Positions 21,606 through 30,432 of a stretch of DNA of 64,000 bases are shown one piece after another. This DNA is from Streptomyces sp. 1-11. Its GTDB lineage: Bacteria > Actinomycetota > Actinomycetes > Streptomycetales > Streptomycetaceae. The stretch is from assembly GCF_007176755.1 (NCBI RefSeq), contig NZ_BJTV01000018.1, positions 1 to 64,000 on the forward strand. Direction: 5' to 3'. The position numbers and the translations under genes are program-made. The notes beneath the pieces are model-generated. The model was not told where the DNA came from, ran no database searches, and was given only the letters and a program-made list of their open reading frames with translations. Position 1 is the first letter of the stretch. Every line of letters begins with the position of its first letter.

Positions 21606-21612
21606 CTTGGAC

Positions 21613-22278
21613 ATGGGGATGCACGCAAGCGCGCACATCGTCTGGGACTGGAACGGAACCCTCTTCCACGACAATGACGCGATCATCGGGGCGACGAACG
21701 CGGCCTTCGCCGAGCTGGGGCTGGCGCCGATCACGCTGGAGCAGTACCGGGCGCTGTACTGCGTGCCGGTGCCCAAGTTCTACGAGCGGCTGCTCGGGCG
21801 GCTGCCCACGGACGCCGAGTGGGAGCTGATGGACGGCGTCTTCCACCGGTACTACACGGAGCACCGGGTGCGCTGCGGCCTGACCGAGGGGGCGGCCGAG
21901 CTGCTGGCCGGCTGGCGGTCCGACGGGAACAGCCAGTCGCTGCTGAGCATGTACGGCCACGAGGAACTGGTGCCGCTGGTGCGGGGTCTGGGCATCGAGG
22001 CGCACTTCCTGCGGGTCGACGGGCGCACGGGACCCTCCGGCGGCAGCAAGGCCGAGCACATGGTGCGGCACCTGCGGGCGCTGACCGGGGTGCGGCCCAC
22101 GCGGACCGTCGTGATCGGCGACGCGGCGGACGACGCGGTGGCCGCGCGGCACGTGGGGGCGCGGGCCGTGCTCTACACCGGCGGGTCGCACAGCAGGGCC
22201 AGCCTGGAGGAAGCCGGGGTCCCGGTGGTGGACACGCTCGCCGAGGCGGTCGCCGAGGCACATCGAATAGCGGCCTGA
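21613..22278 (+). CDS. HAD-superfamily hydrolase
   Basis: 221 residues. HAD motif I is VWDWNGTLFHD (nucleophile D12); the second Asp of DxDxT is Asn, a variant seen in many phosphatase-like HADs. A helical cap follows. Motif II lies around QSLLSMYGHEEL, the motif III Lys is in GGSKAEHM, and motif IV is VVIGDAADD. It probably dephosphorylates a small molecule, but the substrate is unknown. The start is set by the -10 box seven bases upstream and the lack of a ribosome-binding site. An in-frame ATG two codons later is possible. Confidence 0.87.
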   Translation: MGMHASAHIVWDWNGTLFHDNDAIIGATNAAFAELGLAPITLEQYRALYCVPVPKFYERLLGRLPTDAEWELMDGVFHRYYTEHRVRCGLTEGAAELLAGWRSDGNSQSLLSMYGHEELVPLVRGLGIEAHFLRVDGRTGPSGGSKAEHMVRHLRALTGVRPTRTVVIGDAADDAVAARHVGARAVLYTGGSHSRASLEEAGVPVVDTLAEAVAEAHRIAA

Positions 22279-22284
22279 GCGCGG

Positions 22285-22302
22285 CCCGGGCGCGAGCCCG
22301 GG
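22285..22302. terminator. Short GC hairpin between convergent genes
   Basis: CCCGGG (22285-22290) and CCCGGG (22297-22302) form a 6-bp stem with a 6-base loop, between the stops of the HAD and DJ-1/PfpI genes. It is weak as a terminator and lacks a T-run. Confidence 0.35.
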
Positions 22303-22335
22303 TGCGGGCGCTCCGCGCTGCGGCGGGGCGGGCCG

Positions 22336-22902
22336 TCACGTCACCGGGGCCTTGGTCCTCAGCACGGCGAGGAACTCCCGCATCCAGGTCGGGTGGTCCG
22401 GCCAGGCGCGGGCCGAGACCAGGGTGCCGTCGACCACCGTCTCGGTGTCCTCGAAGTGCGCCCCGGCGGCCTGCATGTCGAGTTCCAGGGCGGGATAGGC
22501 GGTGACCCTGCGGCCGCTGAGGCTGTCGACGGCGGCCGTGAGCAGCGGCCCGTGGCAGATCTGCGCGACCGGCTTGTCCGCGTCGAAGAACGCCTTGAGG
22601 ATCTTGCGCAGTTCCGGGTCGTTGCGCAGGTACTCCGGGGCACGGCCGCCGGGGATGACCAGGGCCGCGTACTGGCCGGGGTCGACCTCGGCGAAGGCGA
22701 GGTCGGCGGGCCAGGTGTAGCCGGGTTTCTCGGTGTAGGTGTCGAAGCCGGGCTCGAAGTCGTGGACGACGAACCGGAGCGTCTTGCGGGTGGGAGCCGC
22801 GATGTGGACGTCGTAGCCCTCCTCGCGCAGGCGCTGGTACGGGTAGAGGACTTCCAGGGACTCCGCTGCGTCGCCGGTGACGACGAGGATCTTCGCGGAC
22901 AT
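22336..22902 (-). CDS. DJ-1/PfpI family protein
   Basis: 188 residues. It starts MSAKILVVTGDAAESLEVLYPYQRL and contains the nucleophile-elbow block PVAQICHGPLL with the reactive Cys at about 116. The acidic partner is probably in the LEVLYP region. Family members include proteases, glyoxalases/deglycases and stress chaperones; which applies here is not decided by sequence. The ATG has an excellent AGGAGGAG ribosome site. It is cytoplasmic, convergent with the HAD gene and divergent from the glutamate dehydrogenase gene. Confidence 0.88.
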   Translation of the reverse strand: MSAKILVVTGDAAESLEVLYPYQRLREEGYDVHIAAPTRKTLRFVVHDFEPGFDTYTEKPGYTWPADLAFAEVDPGQYAALVIPGGRAPEYLRNDPELRKILKAFFDADKPVAQICHGPLLTAAVDSLSGRRVTAYPALELDMQAAGAHFEDTETVVDGTLVSARAWPDHPTWMREFLAVLRTKAPVT

Positions 22903-23545
22903 GTCGGCTCCTCCTGGGCGGGCACGGCCCCCCCTGCACGGGGACGGGCGCTGTCCTGGGCAAGGTGCCCGCACACGGCGCGCTTTCCAAGAGGGCCCGT
23001 CGCTTTCAGGGTGCGGCCCACCGCACCGTGACGCGACCCGGTACCCCCGGCCGGCATCCGCCGGACCCGTGCCCGTGCTCCGCCCGTCGCCGGATACGCC
23101 ACCCGTCCCCGGCCCACCCCTGTGCAGAACGTCAAACTTCACCCCTCGGTTTTGTACACATACGGCTCATGACGACCCCCGGGGAAGGAGCGATAGCCTT
23201 GTGGCGTGATCAGCGCGATAGCTCGCGGGGGCGACGCTGCCCCTGCCCCGCGCCCGGGTTGCACGGAGCACCTCCGTGGCCGGGCGGCGGTCGCTGGTCT
23301 TCGCGGACGGGGCGGGGGCGCCGAAGCCCCCGGAGCGCCGACGGCGGCCCACGAACCGGCGGCGCCGGGAGCGGCGTCACATCCGGCGGGCATGCCGAAA
23401 ATGGCCGAATACCCCCCGCTCTTCTCACCTCGCGGCATAGCGTCGGATCGGACCGGACACCCCGGGCCGTGGCGTCGAGCCGGAGGGAAAGAGACCGTAT
23501 TTCCTTCTACGTCACGCAACGGCGCGCGACAGGAGCCAGAGGACA
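22903..23545. promoter_or_regulatory. 643-base gap upstream of NAD-glutamate dehydrogenase
   Basis: No convincing gene is seen. An AT-richer island at about 23140-23170 (with TTTTGTACACATACGG) is the likeliest promoter area. It is followed by an AAGGAG at 23185-23190 and short open frames starting at 23170 (ATG) and 23206 (GTG). Both frames run through the dehydrogenase start in other frames and look like composition artefacts. A leader of 350 bases or more is possible. Confidence 0.4.
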
Positions 23546-26500
23546 ATGCAGACCAAGCTGGACGAAGCCAAGGCCGAGCTGCTCGAACGGGCGGCCCGGG
23601 TAGCTGAGAACAGTCCGGTCGGGGGGCACCTTCCGACCGGGACGACGGCGACGGGCGAGGGCACGGCCGGCATGCCCGACAGCGAAGCCGTGCACGCGTT
23701 CCTCCAGCGCTACTACCTGCACACCGCCCCGGAAGACCTCACCGACCGCGACCCGGTCGACGTCTTCGGCGCCGCGGTCTCGCACTACCGGCTCGCCGAG
23801 AACCGGCCGCAGGGCACCGCCAACGTCCGGGTGCACACGCCGACGGTGGAGGAGAACGGCTGGACCTGCAGCCACACCGTCGTGGAGGTCGTCACCGACG
23901 ACATGCCCTTCCTCGTCGACTCGGTCACCAACGAGCTGACCCGTCAGGGCCGCGGCATCCACGTCGTCATCCACCCGCAGTTCGTCGTCCGCCGCGACGT
24001 CACCGGCAAGCTGATCGAGGTCCTGCCGACCTCGCCCACCGGCGACCTCCCGCACGACGCGCACATCGAGTCCTGGATCCACGTCGAGATCGACCGGGAG
24101 ACCGACCGCGCCGACCTGAAGCAGATCACCGCCGACCTGCTGCGCGTCCTGTCCGACGTCCGCGAGGCCGTCGAGGACTGGGAGAAGATGCGCGACGCGG
24201 CCGGCCGGATCGCCGACGGCCTGGAGAGCGAGCCGCTGCCCGGCGACCTGCCGGCCGCCGAGGCCGAGGAGGCCCGCGAGCTGCTGCGCTGGCTCTCCGC
24301 CGACCACTTCACCTTCCTCGGCTTCCGCGAGTACGAGCTGCGCGGCGACGACTGCCTGGCCGCCGTGCCCGGCACCGGTCTCGGCATACTGCGCGCCGAC
24401 CCGCACCACTCCGAGGACGAGCAGCACCCGGTCAGCCCCTCCTTCGAGCGGCTGCCCGCGGACGCCCGCGCCAAGGCCCGCGAGCACAAGCTGCTGGTGC
24501 TGACCAAGGCCAACAGCCGCGCCACCGTGCACCGGCCGTCGTACCTGGACTACATCGGCGTCAAGAAGTTCGACGCGGACGGCAACGTGGTCGGCGAGCG
24601 CCGCTTCCTCGGCCTCTTCTCCTCCGCGGCCTACACCGAGTCGGTCCGCCGGGTCCCGGTCATCCGGCGCAAGGTCGCCGAGGTCCTGCAGCGCGCCGGC
24701 TTCTCGCCGGAGAGCCACGACGGCCGCGACCTGCTCCAGATCCTGGAGACCTACCCGCGCGACGAGCTGTTCCAGACCCCGGTCGCGGAACTGCAGTCCA
24801 TCGCGACGAGCGTCCTGTACCTGCAGGAGCGCCGCCGGCTGCGGCTGTACCTGCGGCAGGACGAGTACGGCCGCTACTACTCGGCCCTCGTCTACCTCCC
24901 GCGCGACCGCTACACCACCGGCGTCCGGCTGCGGATCATCGACATCCTGAAGGAGGAGCTCGGCGGCATCAGCGTCGACTTCACCGCCTGGAACACCGAG
25001 TCGATCCTGTCCCGGCTGCACTTCGTCGTCCGCGTCCCCGCGGGCACCGAGCTGCCCCAGCTCTCGGACGCGGACAAGGAGCGCATCGAGGCCCGGCTGG
25101 TCGAGGCCGCCCGCTCCTGGGCCGACGCGTTCGCCGAGGCGCTCACCGCCGAGCTGGGCGAGGAGCGCGCCGCCGAGCTGCTGCGCCGCTACAACAACGC
25201 CTTCACCGAGGGCTACAAGGCCGACCACAGCCCGCGCGCCGCGGTCGCCGACCTGGTCCACCTGGAGCGGCTCAGCGAGGAGAAGGGCCACAACTTCTCC
25301 CTCAGCCTGTACGAGCCGGTCGGCGCCGCCCCCGACGAGCGCCGCTTCAAGATCTACCGCAGGGGCGACTCGGTCTCCCTGTCCGCGGTGCTGCCGGTGC
25401 TCCAGCGGCTCGGCGTCGAGGTTGTGGACGAGCGGCCGTACGAGCTGCGCTGCGCCGACCGCACCACCGCCTGGATCTACGACTTCGGCCTGCGCATGCC
25501 CAAGTCGCCGGCCGGCACCGACCACTTCGGCGACGACGCCCGCGAGCGCATCCAGGACGCCTTCGCCGCCACCTGGACCGGCAAGGCGGAGAACGACGGG
25601 TTCAACGCCCTCGTACTGAGCGCCGGGCTGACCTGGCGGCAGGCCATGGTGCTGCGCGCGTACGCGAAGTACCTGCGGCAGGCCGGCTCCACCTTCAGCC
25701 AGGACTACATGGAGGACACCCTCCGCGACAACGTCCACACCACCCGGCTGCTCGTCTCCCTGTTCGAGGCGCGGATGTCCCCGGACCGGCAGAAGGCCGG
25801 ATCGGAGATCACCGACGCGCTGCTGGAGGAGCTGGACGCGGCCCTGGACCAGGTGGCGAGCCTCGACGAGGACCGCATCCTGCGGTCCTTCCTGACCGTC
25901 ATCAAGGCCACCCTGCGCACCAACTTCTTCCAGACGGCGCACGACGGCGAGCCGCACGACTACGTCTCCATGAAGTTCGACCCGCAGGCCATCCCGGACC
26001 TGCCGGCGCCGCGCCCGGCGTACGAGATCTGGGTGTACTCGCCGCGGGTCGAGGGCGTGCACCTGCGCTTCGGCAAGGTCGCCCGTGGCGGCCTGCGCTG
26101 GTCCGACCGCCGTGAGGACTTCCGCACCGAGATCCTCGGCCTGGTCAAGGCGCAGATGGTGAAGAACACCGTCATCGTGCCGGTCGGCGCCAAGGGCGGC
26201 TTCGTCGCCAAGCAGCTCCCGGACCCGAGCGTGGACCGGGACGAGTGGCTGGCCGAGGGCATCGCCAGCTACAGGACGTTCATCTCGGCGCTGCTCGACA
26301 TCACCGACAACATGGTGGCCGGCGAGGTCGTCCCGCCGCAGGACGTCGTACGGCACGACGGCGACGACACCTACCTGGTGGTCGCGGCCGACAAGGGCAC
26401 GGCGACCTTCTCGGACATCGCCAACGAGGTCGCCGGGAAGTACAGCTTCTGGCTCGGCGACGCCTTCGCCTCCGGCGGCTCGGCCGGTTACGACCACAAG

Positions 26501-28495
26501 GGCATGGGCATCACCGCGCGCGGCGCCTGGGAGTCCGTGAAGCGGCACTTCCGCGAGCTGGGCGTGGACACCCAGAGCGAGGACTTCACGGTCGTCGGCA
26601 TCGGCGACATGTCCGGTGACGTGTTCGGCAACGGCATGCTGCTGTCCGAGCACATCCGTCTGGTCGCGGCCTTCGACCACCGGCACATCTTCATCGACCC
26701 GACCCCGGACGCGGCCACCTCCTACGCCGAGCGCCGCCGCCTGTTCGAGCTGCCCCGCTCCAGCTGGGCCGACTACGACACCCAGCTGCTGTCGGCGGGC
26801 GGCGGGATCTTCCCGCGCACCGCCAAGGCGATCACGCTCAACGCGCACATCCGCCAGGCCCTGGGCATCGAGGAGAAGGTCTCCAAGATGACCCCGGCCG
26901 ACCTGATGAAGGCGATCCTGCACAGCCCGGTCGACCTGCTGTGGAACGGCGGCATCGGCACGTACGTGAAGTCGTCGGCCGAGTCGAACGCCGACGTCGG
27001 CGACAAGGCCAACGACGCCATCCGCGTCGACGGCAGCGACCTGCGCGTGAAGGTCGTCGGCGAGGGCGGCAACCTGGGCCTGACCCAGCTCGGCCGCATC
27101 GAGTTCGCCCTGCAGGGCGGCCGGATCAACACCGACGCGATCGACAACAGCGCCGGCGTGGACACCTCCGACCACGAGGTGAACATCAAGATCCTGCTGA
27201 ACGGCCTGGTCACCGACGGCGACATGACCGTCAAGCAGCGCAACAAGCTGCTCGCAGAGATGACCGACGAGGTCGGCACGCTGGTGCTGCGCAACAACTA
27301 CGCGCAGAACACGGCGCTCGCCAACGCCCTCGCCCAGTCCAAGGACATGCTGCACGCGCAGCAGCGGTTCATCCGCCACATGGTCCGCGAGGGGCACCTC
27401 GACCGGGCGCTGGAGTTCCTGCCCACCGACCGCCAGATCCGTGAGCGCCTCACCCAGGGCCAGGGCCTGACCGGCCCGGAGACGGCCGTGCTGCTGGCGT
27501 ACACGAAGATCACGGTCGCCGAGGAGCTGCTGCACACCTCGCTGCCCGACGACCCGTACCTGCGCACCCTGCTGCACGCCTACTTCCCGACGGCGCTGCG
27601 CGAGCGGTTCCCGGACGGCATCGACAGCCACCCGCTGCACCGTGAGATCACCACGACCGTGCTGGTCAACGACACGGTCAACACGGGCGGTACGACGTAT
27701 CTGCACCGGCTGCGCGAGGAGACCGGGGCCTCGCTCGAGGAGATCGTCCGCGCCCAGACCGCGGCCCGCGCGATCTTCTGCTCGGCCCCGGTGTGGGACG
27801 CGGTCGAGGAACTGGACAACAAGGTCGAGGCGGCCGTCCAGACCCGCATCCGGCTGCACTCGCGCCGCCTGGTCGAGCGCGGCACGCGCTGGCTGCTGAA
27901 CAACCGGCCGCAGCCGCTGCAGCTCGCCGAGACGGTGGAGTTCTTCGCCGAGCGCGTCGAGCAGGTCTGGCAGCAGCTGCCGAAGCTGCTGCGCGGCGCG
28001 GACCAGGACTGGTACCAGCACGTGTTCGACGAGCTGTCCGCCGCCGGTGTCCCGGACGAGCTGGCCACCCGCGTGGCCGGGTTCTCCTCCGCCTTCCCGG
28101 CGCTCGACATCGTCTCGGTGGCCGACCGCATGGGCAAGGAGCCGCTGGACGTCGCCGACGTCTACTACGACCTCGCCGACCGGCTGGGCATCACCCAGCT
28201 CATGGACCGCATCATCGAGCTGCCGCGCAACGACCGCTGGCAGTCGATGGCCCGTGCGGCGATCCGCGAGGACCTGTACGCGGCGCACGCCGCGCTGACG
28301 TCGGACGTCCTGGCCGTCGGCGACGGCACCGCCACGCCGGAGCAGCGCTTCGAGCTGTGGGAGCAGAAGAACGCCGCTCTGCTCTCCCGCGCTCGCACCA
28401 CCCTGGTGGAGATCCGCGGCTCCGACGAGTTCGACCTCGCCAACCTGTCGGTGGCGATGCGGACGATGCGGACGCTGCTGCGCTCGCACTCGTGA
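23546..28495 (+). CDS. gdh: NAD-specific glutamate dehydrogenase, large (180 kDa) class
   Basis: 1649 residues, the usual size of this class, first known from Streptomyces. It catalyses NAD-dependent oxidative deamination of glutamate to 2-oxoglutarate and ammonia, mainly for glutamate catabolism, in the cytoplasm. Long N-terminal ACT-like and regulatory regions (about 1-700) precede the catalytic core. The core contains KVARGGLRWSDRREDFRTEILGLVKAQ (conserved catalytic area), VPVGAKGGFVAKQ with the active-site Lys, and the nucleotide-binding VVGIGDMSGDVFGNGML, each cited here for identification. The ATG follows AGGAGCCAGAGG. A strong terminator closes the gene. Confidence 0.96.
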   Translation: MQTKLDEAKAELLERAARVAENSPVGGHLPTGTTATGEGTAGMPDSEAVHAFLQRYYLHTAPEDLTDRDPVDVFGAAVSHYRLAENRPQGTANVRVHTPTVEENGWTCSHTVVEVVTDDMPFLVDSVTNELTRQGRGIHVVIHPQFVVRRDVTGKLIEVLPTSPTGDLPHDAHIESWIHVEIDRETDRADLKQITADLLRVLSDVREAVEDWEKMRDAAGRIADGLESEPLPGDLPAAEAEEARELLRWLSADHFTFLGFREYELRGDDCLAAVPGTGLGILRADPHHSEDEQHPVSPSFERLPADARAKAREHKLLVLTKANSRATVHRPSYLDYIGVKKFDADGNVVGERRFLGLFSSAAYTESVRRVPVIRRKVAEVLQRAGFSPESHDGRDLLQILETYPRDELFQTPVAELQSIATSVLYLQERRRLRLYLRQDEYGRYYSALVYLPRDRYTTGVRLRIIDILKEELGGISVDFTAWNTESILSRLHFVVRVPAGTELPQLSDADKERIEARLVEAARSWADAFAEALTAELGEERAAELLRRYNNAFTEGYKADHSPRAAVADLVHLERLSEEKGHNFSLSLYEPVGAAPDERRFKIYRRGDSVSLSAVLPVLQRLGVEVVDERPYELRCADRTTAWIYDFGLRMPKSPAGTDHFGDDARERIQDAFAATWTGKAENDGFNALVLSAGLTWRQAMVLRAYAKYLRQAGSTFSQDYMEDTLRDNVHTTRLLVSLFEARMSPDRQKAGSEITDALLEELDAALDQVASLDEDRILRSFLTVIKATLRTNFFQTAHDGEPHDYVSMKFDPQAIPDLPAPRPAYEIWVYSPRVEGVHLRFGKVARGGLRWSDRREDFRTEILGLVKAQMVKNTVIVPVGAKGGFVAKQLPDPSVDRDEWLAEGIASYRTFISALLDITDNMVAGEVVPPQDVVRHDGDDTYLVVAADKGTATFSDIANEVAGKYSFWLGDAFASGGSAGYDHKGMGITARGAWESVKRHFRELGVDTQSEDFTVVGIGDMSGDVFGNGMLLSEHIRLVAAFDHRHIFIDPTPDAATSYAERRRLFELPRSSWADYDTQLLSAGGGIFPRTAKAITLNAHIRQALGIEEKVSKMTPADLMKAILHSPVDLLWNGGIGTYVKSSAESNADVGDKANDAIRVDGSDLRVKVVGEGGNLGLTQLGRIEFALQGGRINTDAIDNSAGVDTSDHEVNIKILLNGLVTDGDMTVKQRNKLLAEMTDEVGTLVLRNNYAQNTALANALAQSKDMLHAQQRFIRHMVREGHLDRALEFLPTDRQIRERLTQGQGLTGPETAVLLAYTKITVAEELLHTSLPDDPYLRTLLHAYFPTALRERFPDGIDSHPLHREITTTVLVNDTVNTGGTTYLHRLREETGASLEEIVRAQTAARAIFCSAPVWDAVEELDNKVEAAVQTRIRLHSRRLVERGTRWLLNNRPQPLQLAETVEFFAERVEQVWQQLPKLLRGADQDWYQHVFDELSAAGVPDELATRVAGFSSAFPALDIVSVADRMGKEPLDVADVYYDLADRLGITQLMDRIIELPRNDRWQSMARAAIREDLYAAHAALTSDVLAVGDGTATPEQRFELWEQKNAALLSRARTTLVEIRGSDEFDLANLSVAMRTMRTLLRSHS

Positions 28496-28529
28496 CCGCG
28501 GCGGCGGCCGAGGCCGTAAGGCTGTGAAG

Positions 28530-28567
28530 GCGCCCCGGGCCGGTCCTGGCCCGGGGCGCTTTGCTTC
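28530..28567 (+). terminator. Terminator after NAD-glutamate dehydrogenase
   Basis: A perfect 12-bp stem, GCGCCCCGGGCC (28530-28541) with GGCCCGGGGCGC (28548-28559), a 6-base loop, and then TTTGCTTC. It is a classic intrinsic terminator. Confidence 0.92.
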
Positions 28568-28628
28568 TCCATTACGGGGTGAATGCCCCGTTTCGGAGTG
28601 ATCGGGGCGTTTCCGGTAGGGTCGCGCT

Positions 28629-30182
28629 GTGACAGCGACCTCACCGAGGACCGCCCGGCAGCGGTCGCGCATCATGCGTGCCGCGTCGCCCGGCGCCGCG
28701 CGTGCCGGGCGGGCGCTGCCCCTGGTCGCCGCGGCGCTCGTGCTGGTCCTGATGCTCCTGGTGATCGTCCGTCTTCCCTGGGCGGGCGATCTCGGCATGC
28801 ACGCGGCGACCGTGCAGCGGCTGCGGCACAGCCCGCTGCACCCGGGCAACCCGCTGGTCGACGCCGACACGCCGAGCCCGTACTACTCGCCCTGGATGCT
28901 GCTGCTGGGCTGTCTGGCTCGGCTGACCGGACTGTCGGTGTTCGACGTGCTGCGGGTCGGCGCGGTCGTCGGGCTGGGGCTGCTTGCCACCGGCGTGTGG
29001 CGCTACGTCCGCACCCTCAGCGGCCATCGCGCGGCGCCCGCCCTGGCGTTCCTGAGCCTGGTCTTCCTGTGGGGACCGCTGCTGTTCTACTGGAGCGGCT
29101 TCCTGGGGCTGAACTCCCTGGCGCTGACGGTGTCGTATCCAAGCGTGTTCGCGCTCGGGCTGTCCTTCCACTTCTGGGCGTGGCTCAGCCGGGCGCTGCG
29201 CACCGGGGCCGGCTGGGGCGTCTGGCTCGGTCTGGGCGCGCTGTGGGCGCTGATCCTGCTCTGTCACCAGTTCACCGGGGTCGTGGCGTCCCTCGGCGCG
29301 CTGGCCACGGTGATCGCCGCGCGGCCGGACCGGTCCCGGGCGGTGCGGCTCGGCGCGGCCGCCGCCTGCGGGCTGGTGCTGCTGTGGGTGTGGCCGTACT
29401 ACGACTTCTTCGCGCTGTTCTCCGCGGGCGCCGGTCTCGAGGCGATCCACCGGCCGCTGTACGGGCACCTCGCCGCGCGGTTCGGTCTTGTCCTGCTCGG
29501 GGTGGCGGCGCTCGGTGCGCGGTGGCGGCGGGACCGCCGGGATCCGCTGGTGCTGTTCTTCCTGCTCGGCACGCTGGTGTTCGCGGCGGGCGGGCTGAGC
29601 GGGCACTACTCGTGGGGCCGTGCGCTGCCCGCCGCGCTGATCCCGGCCCAACTCGCGGCCGCGCTGGAGGCCGTGTCGGCGGGGAGGCGGGCGGTGCGGG
29701 CCGGATGGGCCTGCGCGCTGGGCGCCGCGCTGCTGGTGGGCGCTTGGACGCAGGTGGGGACGCTGGGGTACGTGACGGGGCGGGACGCGCTGCCGGGCGT
29801 GGTCGCGGCGAAGTACCGGGCGCCGTGGGCGGGGTACCACTGGATCACGCCGTGGGTGGGGTACGGGGACGTGGTGATGGCCCGGACGATGGCCTCGCGG
29901 CAGATTCCGGCGTACGGGGCGTACACGGTGGCCCCTGGGTATCCGGATGTGTTTCTGCCGTCGGCGGGGGTGCGGGGGGAGGCGGTGCGGCGGTACTTCT
30001 CGGCGGGGGCCGGGGCTGAGTCCGGGACCGGGGGTGGGGTCGGGGTTGGGGCCTCGGGGCGGCGGGGGGTGCTGCGGGAGTACGGGGTGCGGTGGGTGGT
30101 CGGGGGGCGGGGGGATGCGGAGCCGTGGTTGCGGCGGGTGGCTGGGGGGCCTGGGGGGCAGGTGTTGTACGCGGTGCGGTGA
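28629..30182 (+). CDS. Polytopic membrane protein, possible GT-C glycosyltransferase
   Basis: 517 residues from GTG. About ten hydrophobic helices follow a basic N-terminus. The first extracytoplasmic loop after helix 1 reads PWAGDLGMHAATVQRL, an acidic residue placement reminiscent of GT-C enzymes, which use lipid-phosphate sugars on the outer face. The C-terminal soluble part (about 400-517) is Gly/Arg-rich, with the last about 50 codons unusually rich in GGG. No family could be fixed. It opens the glycopolymer region, but its membership is inferred only from position. Confidence 0.7.
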   Translation: MTATSPRTARQRSRIMRAASPGAARAGRALPLVAAALVLVLMLLVIVRLPWAGDLGMHAATVQRLRHSPLHPGNPLVDADTPSPYYSPWMLLLGCLARLTGLSVFDVLRVGAVVGLGLLATGVWRYVRTLSGHRAAPALAFLSLVFLWGPLLFYWSGFLGLNSLALTVSYPSVFALGLSFHFWAWLSRALRTGAGWGVWLGLGALWALILLCHQFTGVVASLGALATVIAARPDRSRAVRLGAAAACGLVLLWVWPYYDFFALFSAGAGLEAIHRPLYGHLAARFGLVLLGVAALGARWRRDRRDPLVLFFLLGTLVFAAGGLSGHYSWGRALPAALIPAQLAAALEAVSAGRRAVRAGWACALGAALLVGAWTQVGTLGYVTGRDALPGVVAAKYRAPWAGYHWITPWVGYGDVVMARTMASRQIPAYGAYTVAPGYPDVFLPSAGVRGEAVRRYFSAGAGAESGTGGGVGVGASGRRGVLREYGVRWVVGGRGDAEPWLRRVAGGPGGQVLYAVR

Positions 30183-30204
30183 GGGGGGTTGGAGCGGGGG
30201 TTGC

Positions 30205-30296
30205 GGTGACCGGTGTTGTGAGGTGCGGGTGACCGGTGTTGTGAGGTGCGGGTGACCGGTGTTGTGCGGTGCCGGTGACCGGTGTTGTTTGGGTGC
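30205..30296. repeat. Four tandem copies of a 23-bp repeat
   Basis: Units start at 30205, 30228, 30251 and 30274. Each contains GGTGACCGGTGTTGTG followed by a variable 7-base end. They lie in the 250-base space after the membrane-protein gene. The G/T-rich strand asymmetry is marked. No gene is present in this gap. Confidence 0.9.
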
Positions 30297-30363
30297 TCGG
30301 TGTTGTGGTGGGCCAGGGGGTGTTTCGCTTGCCCGCGCTTGCGGGGTGCCGCTGCGCCCACCC

Positions 30364-30420
30364 GTGCCGCCCCTAGCGGCACGCATGCCCGCAGCTACGC
30401 GGGCACGCATGCCCGCAGCT
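30364..30420. terminator. Paired hairpins, likely bidirectional terminator, with an 18-bp direct repeat
   Basis: GTGCCGC (30364-30370) pairs with GCGGCAC (30376-30382), and GCGGGCA (30399-30405) pairs with TGCCCGC (30410-30416). The 18-bp sequence GCACGCATGCCCGCAGCT occurs at 30379 and again at 30403. The hairpins sit between convergent genes. Confidence 0.6.
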
Positions 30421-30432
30421 GACTGGGCGGGG

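Noticed and set aside
21436..21612. N-terminal extension of the HAD protein made of MPGLRRA repeats
   Set aside because: A damage-type promoter with a -10 box seven bases before the internal ATG and the start of homology at MHASAHIVWDWNG favour the shorter protein.
23507..28870. A minus-strand open frame of 1787 codons opposite the glutamate dehydrogenase gene
   Set aside because: The plus strand encodes a full, motif-complete enzyme; the antisense frame is rich in Gln, Val, Asp and Gly by composition and resembles nothing known.
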